This document shows positions 57,760 to 64,000 of a stretch of DNA of 64,000 bases, piece by piece (positions within the stretch are counted from its first letter, which is position 1; every line of letters starts with the position of its first letter). Under the pieces are notes generated by a model that made no database searches, had not been told where the DNA came from, and saw only the letters and a list, made by a program, of their open reading frames with translations. The position numbers and the translations under genes are program-made. The stretch comes from Acrocarpospora catenulata (lineage in GTDB: Bacteria; Actinomycetota; Actinomycetes; Streptosporangiales; Streptosporangiaceae), in the NCBI RefSeq assembly GCF_018476525.1, contig NZ_JAHCST010000001.1, positions 62,001-126,000 of the forward strand. The letters are read 5' to 3'.

Positions 57760-59106
57760 TCAGTACGCGGTCTTCTGGACCTGGTCGAGCTCGGCCAGCA
57801 GCCGGTCCAGGCTCCCCGGATCGCGGACGTAGGCCACGACGCTCTTGTGGAAGGCGGCCGACATCGGGGCCGGCATGCCGTCCTGCGCGCCGTAGACCAC
57901 GGTTTCGGCGGAGGTGTACAGCTCCGCGGCCTTGCGGGACAGCACCGAGGTGTAGTCGGCCAGGGCGGTGCGCCTGCTGGGGCCGATCCACTGCCCGGTG
58001 CCCGCGATCAGCGAGCTGAACGCGGGGGAGGCGACGTACCGCATCAGCGCCCGGGTCTGCGGGGTGTCGCGCAGCGCGCCGAACATCTCGCCGGAGGTCA
58101 CCAGCGCCGGAGCCCGCCCGGCGGCCGTGGCGGGGAACGGGAAGAAGTCGATGTCCCTGACCGGCTGGACGTCCGGCACGGTCTGCGCCATCGAGTTGCC
58201 CAGCCAGTCGTTCTGCACGTGCAGGTAGCAGGCGGGGGGTTTGCTGAACAGGCCGACCGGGCTCTTGGCGAAGTTGGCGGTCAGCACGGCCTTGGACCCG
58301 CCGCTGACCAGCTTGGCGTCGGTCGCGTACGCGCCGAACGCGGCGAAGGCGGCCCGGACCTGGGGCGAGGTCCACGGGAGCCGCCCCTGCCACCACTGGT
58401 TGTAGGCGTCGGCGCCGGCCTGTTGCACCATGAACTGCTGGATCCAGACCGCGCCTGGCCAGCCGCTGGTGGGCCCGGACTCCAGGCCGATGCACCAGGG
58501 CGTCTTCCCGGCGTCGGCGGACTTCCTGACCCAGGCGTCCAGGTCGGACAGGGTGCCGGTGGTGGGGCCCTGGTACGACTTGGGGTCGTACCAGACCAGT
58601 CCGGCGACGGCGGAGGTGCCGGGCAGGGCGTACAGCTTGCCGTCGGCCGAGCCGAGCTCGACCAGCCCGGCCGGGAAGTCCTTCCGTACCGCGGCCACGT
58701 CCACGATCCCGTCCAGGGCGATGAGCTTGCCCTGGACCGCGAGGCTGTGGATCTGGCCCGCGCTGGGGTTGGAGACCACGTCGGGCGGGTTGCCGCCGGC
58801 GATCCTGGTCTGCAGGACGGCGGTGAGGTCCTGGGTGCCCTCGTACTTGATGGTGATGCCGGTGGCCTCCTCGAACGGCTTGAAAGTGCTCAGGTACGCC
58901 GTCAGGTAGGGCCCGCTCAGCACGCCGAGGATGCTGACCGTTCCCCCGATCCGCTTCCCGTCCGCGGCCTGCGCGGCGGCGGCGTGCGCCGCGTCGACGG
59001 CTTTGGGAGCCGCGGAAGGGGGCGCCTGCCGGGGCACGGCGGCGCCGCCCCCGCAGGCGGTGACGAGGAGGGCGAGGAGAGGCAGGAAGGTTCGTTGGAC
59101 GGCCAT
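57760..59106 (-). CDS. Sugar-binding lipoprotein of the ABC importer
   Basis: A 448-residue extracellular solute-binding protein (family 1). Signal with lipobox LVTAC (Cys 18), Pro/Ala linker, mature domain with ITIKYEGTQDLTAVLQTRIA and the CIGLESGPTSGWPG loop. AAGGAG precedes the ATG by 6 bp. The promoter lies in the divergent region shared with the LacI gene; a TTGACA on the minus strand at 59189-59184 is a likely -35. Confidence 0.9.
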   Translation of the reverse strand: MAVQRTFLPLLALLVTACGGGAAVPRQAPPSAAPKAVDAAHAAAAQAADGKRIGGTVSILGVLSGPYLTAYLSTFKPFEEATGITIKYEGTQDLTAVLQTRIAGGNPPDVVSNPSAGQIHSLAVQGKLIALDGIVDVAAVRKDFPAGLVELGSADGKLYALPGTSAVAGLVWYDPKSYQGPTTGTLSDLDAWVRKSADAGKTPWCIGLESGPTSGWPGAVWIQQFMVQQAGADAYNQWWQGRLPWTSPQVRAAFAAFGAYATDAKLVSGGSKAVLTANFAKSPVGLFSKPPACYLHVQNDWLGNSMAQTVPDVQPVRDIDFFPFPATAAGRAPALVTSGEMFGALRDTPQTRALMRYVASPAFSSLIAGTGQWIGPSRRTALADYTSVLSRKAAELYTSAETVVYGAQDGMPAPMSAAFHKSVVAYVRDPGSLDRLLAELDQVQKTAY

Positions 59107-59198
59107 GGTGGCTCCTTATTGCCGAGCCGGTGAAATCCGAGCCGGGGGGTGGAGACCTCAGTGAAATGCCGCCGAAACGAAACTGTCAACTGCTTCTG

Positions 59199-59212
59199 TC
59201 GAAGCACTTCGA
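59199..59212. promoter_or_regulatory. LacI-type operator candidate
   Basis: TCGAAG-CA-CTTCGA, a perfect 14-bp palindrome between the divergent importer and LacI genes, with a second overlapping dyad AAGCA/TGCTT. It lies 10 bp upstream of the importer's TTGACA and 54 bp before the LacI start, suiting joint control. Confidence 0.6.
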
Positions 59213-59266
59213 TGCTTATCTTGGAGCCGTTGACCTGGCCGGTGAGACTGCCTGGAGGCTCCGGAC

Positions 59267-60268
59267 GTGCCGGAAAGAGTGACGATCTACGATGTGGCCG
59301 CGCGGGCGGGGGTCAGCATTTCCACCGTCTCGCTGGCGATGAACTCGCCGACCCGGGTCAGCCCGGCCATGCGCGCCCGGGTGTACGAGGCGGCCGACGC
59401 GCTCGGCTTCGAGCCCAAGACCGAGGCGGTCGCCCGGGCCCGGCGCGGCGTCGGCCGGATCGGGGTGCTGGCCCCGTTCAGCTCCTACCCGTCGTTCTAC
59501 GCCAGGCTCAACGGGGTCTTCGCGGCCGCGCGCGACCATCCCACCGAGATCGTGCTGTTCGACCACCCGTGGGCCGGCGCCGCGTCACCGCTGCTCAGCA
59601 GCCTGCCCAGGTCGGGCGGGCGGCTGGACGGCCTGATCGTCATGGGCGTGCCGATGGAACAGGCGGTCGCCGACCGGCTGCGCGAGTCGTCCATGGCGAT
59701 CGTGCTGGTCGAGGGGCGGCACGACCACTTCGACTCGGTGCGCGTCGACAACGTCGCCGGGGGCCGCCTGGCCGCCGACCACCTGGTGGAGCGCGGGTAC
59801 GAGACCTTCGGCTTCGTCGGCGAGGCCCAGCGCTCGCACCGCTACCGCTCGCCGTCGGAGAACCGGCTCCAGGGGTTCCGGGAACGGCTGGACGAGCTCG
59901 GCAAACTCCTGCACCCGCAGAACATCACCCTGATCAACCTGCACGGCGAGGACCCGCCCCAACTGCCCAGACTGCTCCGCCCGCCCGCGGCCCTGTTCGC
60001 GCACAGCGACACCGTCGCCGCCCGGGTGCTGCGCGAGATCCGCTCCCGGGGGATCAGGGTGCCGCAGGACCTGGGCCTGATGGGCTTCGACGACAGCGAG
60101 CTGGCCACCGGCCTCGATCTCACCTCGATCCGCCAGCCCCTGCACGAGTCGGGCAAGCTGGCGGTCGAACTCCTCCTGGACCGCCTCCGCGACCGCGACG
60201 CCCCCGCCCGGGAGATCTCCCTCAGCCTCCGGCTGACCCCCCGCCTCACCACGGCGACCCCCGGCTAG
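59267..60268 (+). CDS. LacI-family transcriptional regulator
   Basis: A 333-residue regulator. The N-terminal helix-turn-helix is TIYDVAARAGVSISTVSLAM; the hinge and periplasmic-binding-protein-like effector domain follow (GRIGVLAPFSSYPSFYARLN, GLMGFDDSELATGLDLTSIR). GTG 59267 follows GGAGG at 8 bp. It likely represses the divergent importer-hydrolase operon until a sugar binds. Its stop overlaps the convergent metallophosphoesterase gene by 4 bp. Confidence 0.93.
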   Translation: MPERVTIYDVAARAGVSISTVSLAMNSPTRVSPAMRARVYEAADALGFEPKTEAVARARRGVGRIGVLAPFSSYPSFYARLNGVFAAARDHPTEIVLFDHPWAGAASPLLSSLPRSGGRLDGLIVMGVPMEQAVADRLRESSMAIVLVEGRHDHFDSVRVDNVAGGRLAADHLVERGYETFGFVGEAQRSHRYRSPSENRLQGFRERLDELGKLLHPQNITLINLHGEDPPQLPRLLRPPAALFAHSDTVAARVLREIRSRGIRVPQDLGLMGFDDSELATGLDLTSIRQPLHESGKLAVELLLDRLRDRDAPAREISLSLRLTPRLTTATPG

Positions 60269-61083
60269 GCCGCCGGAAGGATCTGGCGGAGCACTCCCGG
60301 CGGGTTGGCGCGGCGGCTCCACTCGCGGGGGTAGCCCAGCGAGACCTCCTCGAACCGTACGCCGTCGTACCAGGTGGTGCGGGGGATGTGCAGGTGGCCG
60401 TAGACGACGGTGACCGCGTTGAAGCGGATGTGCCAGTCGGCCGTGCGCTCGGTGCCGCACCAGATGGCGAACTCGGGGTAGCGCAGCACGAACGTCGGGT
60501 CGCGGACCAGCGGGTAGTGGTTGACCAGCACGGTGGGCAGCGCGGGGTCGCGTTCGGCCAGGCGGCGTTCGGTCTCGTCGACGCGGGCCTCGCACCAGGC
60601 ATCGATGCTCGGGTACGGATCCGGCCGCAACATCATCTCGTCGGTGCAGACCACCCCCGCCTGCTGCGCCACGGCCAGCGCCTCGGCCTTGGTGGTCACC
60701 CCCGGTGTGCGGAAGGTGTAGTCGTACAGCAGGAGCAGCGGCGCCACGGTGGCCTGGCCCTGCCAGACCGGGTACGGATCCTCCGGCGTCACCACCCCCA
60801 GTTCCCGGCACGCCTTCACCAGCCGCTCGTACCGCTCCACGCCGCGGGAGCCGTCCGTGTCGGCCGGATGGGTCCACAGGTCGTGGTTGCCCGGCGCCCA
60901 GACCACCTTGGCGAACCGGTCGGCCAGCAGGCCCATCACCCACTCGAAGTCCGCGATCTTCTCCGAGACGTCCCCGGGCACCAGCAGCCAGTCCCGCGGC
61001 GTGCGCGGCCGGAGCCCTTCGACGATCTCGCGGTTCTCCGGATAGCCGATGTGCAGGTCGCTGATGGCCAGCAGAAAGCTCAT
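60265..61083 (-). CDS. Metallophosphoesterase
   Basis: A 272-residue calcineurin-like phosphoesterase with all metal motifs: SDLHIG, GDVSE, GNHD, NHYPLV and GHLH. It acts as a dinuclear-metal phosphoesterase; the substrate is unknown. Proteins of this exact type are often found near phosphopantetheinyl transferase genes in actinomycetes, here 5 kb away. Confidence 0.9.
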   Translation of the reverse strand: MSFLLAISDLHIGYPENREIVEGLRPRTPRDWLLVPGDVSEKIADFEWVMGLLADRFAKVVWAPGNHDLWTHPADTDGSRGVERYERLVKACRELGVVTPEDPYPVWQGQATVAPLLLLYDYTFRTPGVTTKAEALAVAQQAGVVCTDEMMLRPDPYPSIDAWCEARVDETERRLAERDPALPTVLVNHYPLVRDPTFVLRYPEFAIWCGTERTADWHIRFNAVTVVYGHLHIPRTTWYDGVRFEEVSLGYPREWSRRANPPGVLRQILPAA

Positions 61084-61237
61084 GAACGGCAGTCTCTCAA
61101 CTCAACCGCGCCGATGGCACCTGAGCCCCCGCCACCGGGAGTGAGACCGGCTCTCCGCGTGATCACCTCAAGCCGCACGGCCGCCGGTGCGGCAGGTGTA
61201 ACTTTCAGCTATTCGGCGTCAGCCACGGGGGGACTGG

Positions 61238-61816
61238 ATGACCAGCGGCACGGCCACCGAGATCGTCTTTCCGCCTCGGGCGCTGGTCCTGCTCACCGGC
61301 CTGCCCGGCGCCGGCAAGAGCCACCTGCTCACCCAGCTGTACGGCCTGAGCGGCGCCGAGCCCCGGCCGCTCCGCGTCGGCCAGACCCTGGTGATCGACT
61401 CCCGGCAGGCCCGGGTGCGCTGGGCCCGCCTGCTGCCCCGGTTACCCCGCCGGGCCCAGACCCTGGTGGTCCACCTCAGCCACGTCTCCCGGATCGCCCG
61501 CGCCCTCCCCTTGGGAGACGCCGTGGTGGCCCACTCCCGGGCCGCCTGGCCGCACCTGCTGTACGGCTTCGCGCTGCTGGCCCGGCTGACCGGCCGCCCG
61601 TTCCACGTGCTCATGCTGGACGTGCCGCCGGAGACCGCCTGGGCGGGACAGCTGGCCCGCGGCCGGGCGGCCTCCCCGGCCTCCTTCGCGCGGCACCGGC
61701 GCCGCTGGGAGGTGCTGCTGTCCCAGGCCAGGAGCGGTTCGCTGCCGCCCGCGCACGGGGTGCACGTGATGGACCGCCCGGCCGCCGACGTGCTGCGCCG
61801 CATCGAGTTCCGCTGA
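61238..61816 (+). CDS. P-loop ATP-binding protein (kinase-like)
   Basis: A 192-residue P-loop NTPase: Walker A TGLPGAGKS at residues 20-28, ending with QARSGSLPPAHGVHVMDRP. The pattern (LVHLSHVSRIARALPLGDAV, VLMLDVPPETAWAGQLARGR with arginine-rich lid) suits a small-molecule or nucleic-acid kinase of the zeta-toxin/shikimate-like fold. No partner gene. GGGGGGA precedes the ATG. Confidence 0.78.
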   Translation: MTSGTATEIVFPPRALVLLTGLPGAGKSHLLTQLYGLSGAEPRPLRVGQTLVIDSRQARVRWARLLPRLPRRAQTLVVHLSHVSRIARALPLGDAVVAHSRAAWPHLLYGFALLARLTGRPFHVLMLDVPPETAWAGQLARGRAASPASFARHRRRWEVLLSQARSGSLPPAHGVHVMDRPAADVLRRIEFR

Positions 61817-61854
61817 AACGTTCACGCTTCGAGCAGGCGGACGCCCGCTCGTTG

Positions 61855-61883
61855 TTGACCTTCCGGAGCGCCCGGTCTACGAT
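61855..61883 (+). promoter_or_regulatory. Probable promoter of the DNA ligase gene
   Basis: TTGACC (61855-61860), 17-bp spacer, TACGAT (61878-61883). The dyads CGAAA-GAT-TTTCG (61899-61911) and GAAA-AC-TTTC (61922-61931) follow within the predicted leader. Confidence 0.55.
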
Positions 61884-62088
61884 CCACCTGGCCCGGACCG
61901 AAAGATTTTCGCCTGTTCATTGAAAACTTTCGTGACCGGCGGACGTGACAAGGCCAACCTCCCAGGGGGCGCGCGGGTCCGTAAGGTCGGGACGGATCCG
62001 CGCGCCCCGACCCCCGCTCGTTTTCTGCCGGTCTGGGGTGGTTTCGGCGGTGGGCGATTCTGTCGGTGGCAGGGTGCACGATGGCTTC

Positions 62089-63987
62089 ATGAGTGACGCC
62101 CCGCACGCCACGCCCCTCGCTGACCAGGCCGCCTACGCCGAGGCGGTCGCCGCGGCCGTCGCCGCCGCGGCGGCCTACTACACCGACGGTTCCTCGCCGC
62201 TCGACGACGACGCCTACGACCGGCTGGTGCGCGGCATCGAGGCCTACGAGGCGGCCCACCCGCAGCAGGTGCTGCCCGGCACCCCGACCGGCAAGGTCGC
62301 CGGGGGAGCGGTGGTGGGCGACGTGCCGCACACGGTGCCCATGCTCAGCCTGGACAACGTGTTCTCCGCCGCCGACCTGGTCTCCTGGGCGGCGGGGCTG
62401 GAACGGCGGCTGGGCCACCCGGTGGCGCGGTGGAGCGTGGAACCCAAGCTGGACGGGCTGGCGGTGTCGGCACGCTACCGGGCCGGGCGGCTGACCCAGC
62501 TGGTCACCCGGGGCGACGGCGTCGCCGGGGAGGACGTCTCGCACGCCATCGGCACCGTGCTCGGCCTGCCCGCCACGCTGACCGAGCCGGTCACCGTGGA
62601 GATCCGCGGCGAGGTGCTGATGACCGCCACCCAGTTCGAGGCCGCCAACGCGGCCAGGACGGCGCACGACGGCGTCCCGTTCGCCAACGCCCGCAGCGCC
62701 GCCGCCGGCACCCTGCGGGCCAGGGAACGCGCCTACAAGTGCGAGATGACCTTCTTCGGGTACGGTGCGCTCCCTTTCCCGCCCGACGACGACTCCGAGC
62801 TCGCCGGGCGGCTGCGCGTGCTGGCCCACAGCGAGCTGATGGACCTGGTGGCCGCCCTCGGCGTGGCGACCACGGCCGCCACGCCGGTGGCCGGAACCAC
62901 CGCCACCACGCTCGACGAGATCCAGGCCAGGATCGGGGAGATCGCGGCACTCCGCGCCGAGCTGCCGTTCGGCATCGACGGCATCGTCGTCAAGGCCGAC
63001 CTCGCCGCCGACCAGGAACGGGCGGGCTTCAGCTCGCGCGCCCCCCGCTGGGCCACCGCCTACAAGCTGCCCGCCACCGAGAAGATCACCAAACTGCTCG
63101 CCGTCGAGTGGAACGTCGGCCGCACCGGCGTCATCGCCCCCCGCGCCGTCCTGGAGCCGGTCCGGCTGGACGGCAGCCTCGTCACCTACGCCACCCTGCA
63201 CAACCCCGCCGACATCACCCGCCGGGGCCTGATGCTCGGTGACTCCGTGACCGTCTACAAGGCCGGCGACGTCATCCCCCGCATCGAGGCTCCCGTGGTG
63301 CACCTGCGCACCGGGGACGAGCAGCCGATCGCCTTCCCCGAGCTGTGCCCGCGCTGCAACGGCGAGATCGACACCTCCCAGGAGCGCTGGCGCTGCGTCC
63401 GCGGGCGCGCCTGCCACGCGGTCGCCTCCATCAGCTACGCGGTCGGCCGCGACCAGCTCGACATCGAGGGGCTGGGCGGGACCCGGATCGTGCAGCTGGT
63501 CGAGGCCGGGCTCATCGCCGACTTCGCCGACCTGTTCACCCTCACCCGCGACCAGATCCTCGGCCTCGACCGGATGGCCGACATCAGCACCGACAACCTG
63601 CTCGCGGCCATCGCCAAGGCCAAGGAGAAGCCCCTCAACAAGGTCTTCTGCGCCCTGGGCGTGCGCGGCACCGGGCGGTCCATGTCCCGGCGCATCGCCC
63701 GGCACTTCGGCACGATGGAGGCGATCCGCGCCGCCGACGTGGCGGGTGTCCAGGCGGTGGAGGGCATCGGCCCAGAGAAGGCCGCCGTCATGGTCGAGGA
63801 ACTGGCCGAGCTGGCCCCGCTGGTCGAGAAGCTCGTCGTCGCCGGGGTGAACATGACCGAACCCGGCGTGACCCCACCCGACGAGACCTCCCCCGCCGAA
63901 ACCTCCGCCCTGCCGCTCTTGGGAATGTCCGTGGTGGTCACCGGCTCGATGGCGGCCCGCTGGCCGAGCTGTCCAGAAATCAGATGA
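62089..63987 (+). CDS. ligA: NAD-dependent DNA ligase, frame broken in BRCT domain
   Basis: 632 codons from ATG 62089: domain Ia [17 protein letters not shown], adenylated lysine K120 in EPKLDG, OB-fold, tetracysteine zinc finger (CPRCNG, CVRGRAC) and helix-hairpin-helix region. The BRCT domain begins at [12 protein letters not shown], then the frame shifts: [10 protein letters not shown] and TGA at 63985-63987. A one-base shift after GSM restores [15 protein letters not shown], the expected BRCT sequence, running off the window. This is a frameshift or a sequence error. Ligase activity itself does not need BRCT in vitro in several species, so function may persist. Confidence 0.9.
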   Translation: MSDAPHATPLADQAAYAEAVAAAVAAAAAYYTDGSSPLDDDAYDRLVRGIEAYEAAHPQQVLPGTPTGKVAGGAVVGDVPHTVPMLSLDNVFSAADLVSWAAGLERRLGHPVARWSVEPKLDGLAVSARYRAGRLTQLVTRGDGVAGEDVSHAIGTVLGLPATLTEPVTVEIRGEVLMTATQFEAANAARTAHDGVPFANARSAAAGTLRARERAYKCEMTFFGYGALPFPPDDDSELAGRLRVLAHSELMDLVAALGVATTAATPVAGTTATTLDEIQARIGEIAALRAELPFGIDGIVVKADLAADQERAGFSSRAPRWATAYKLPATEKITKLLAVEWNVGRTGVIAPRAVLEPVRLDGSLVTYATLHNPADITRRGLMLGDSVTVYKAGDVIPRIEAPVVHLRTGDEQPIAFPELCPRCNGEIDTSQERWRCVRGRACHAVASISYAVGRDQLDIEGLGGTRIVQLVEAGLIADFADLFTLTRDQILGLDRMADISTDNLLAAIAKAKEKPLNKVFCALGVRGTGRSMSRRIARHFGTMEAIRAADVAGVQAVEGIGPEKAAVMVEELAELAPLVEKLVVAGVNMTEPGVTPPDETSPAETSALPLLGMSVVVTGSMAARWPSCPEIR

Positions 63988-64000
63988 ACGAACTGATCGA

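Noticed and set aside
1-64000. Long overlapping antisense frames (for example opposite the CoA-transferases, NRPS, DNA ligase and importer)
   Set aside because: They are rich in Arg, Pro and Ala, lack domains and mirror the codon bias of the real gene on the other strand.
1-64000. CRISPR arrays, tRNA or rRNA genes, insertion sequences
   Set aside because: No regularly spaced repeats, cloverleaf sequences, transposase genes or terminal inverted repeats were found by reading.

Overview
The window is high-GC DNA with dense, often overlapping genes, frequent GTG and TTG starts, TTGAC-type promoters and a mix of catabolic and NRPS genes. This fits a filamentous actinobacterium, possibly Streptosporangiales-like, but the genus cannot be fixed from sequence alone. 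No rRNA, tRNA, CRISPR array, insertion sequence or phage module was seen.

1-558 is the 5' part of a secreted FnIII/CBM2-like protein. 781-30711 is a large catabolic regulon for an aromatic or side-chain-bearing compound. It contains a P450, a PcaR/PobR-type IclR regulator, and a 14-gene operon (3259-16645). That operon encodes a Rieske oxygenase, two 3Fe-4S ferredoxins, a small HicB-like protein, an Ltp-type thiolase-fold aldolase, two class III CoA-transferases, a zinc alcohol dehydrogenase, a ferredoxin reductase, a second P450, two aldehyde dehydrogenases, an SDR and a DUF35 protein. A second operon (16697-25168) carries an aldehyde dehydrogenase, a cupin, a NahE-type hydratase-aldolase, an NTF2-like protein, two flavoproteins, a LigB-type ring-cleavage dioxygenase and an MFS transporter. 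A third (25360-28233) is a NitT/TauT-type ABC importer. Divergent alpha-methylacyl-CoA racemase and thiolase genes close the region. Five promoters carry the same 17-bp palindrome, ideal form TGTTCG-N5-CGAACA, mostly in tandem at a 19-bp pitch, each downstream of a TTGAC -35 box. I infer that the IclR protein coordinates the whole set.

30708-42681 is mixed: RecD2-type helicase, a Tat-exported glycoside hydrolase with a beta-trefoil, a MarR regulator, a NUDIX-like protein, a YnfA-type membrane protein, two tandem nucleotidyltransferases, a membrane-embedded spermidine-synthase-like protein and an FtsX-type permease.

42776-45907 is a compact four-gene block (DUF6221-like, NADAR fusion, small membrane protein, Ser/Thr kinase). 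It lies between two direct copies of the permease's 5' end, one of them a truncated remnant, and looks like an inserted or duplicated cassette, possibly for signalling or defence. 46.3-47.1 kb is gene-poor and holds decayed fragments.

47164-54928 is a small NRPS locus: a lone condensation-like protein, a C-A-T synthetase with a glycine-like specificity code, a membrane-anchored protein, a pseudokinase and an Sfp-type phosphopantetheinyl transferase. 54909-60268 is an alpha/beta hydrolase with a sugar-type ABC importer and a divergent LacI regulator. The window ends with a metallophosphoesterase, a P-loop protein and NAD-dependent DNA ligase, whose reading frame is broken near its BRCT domain.
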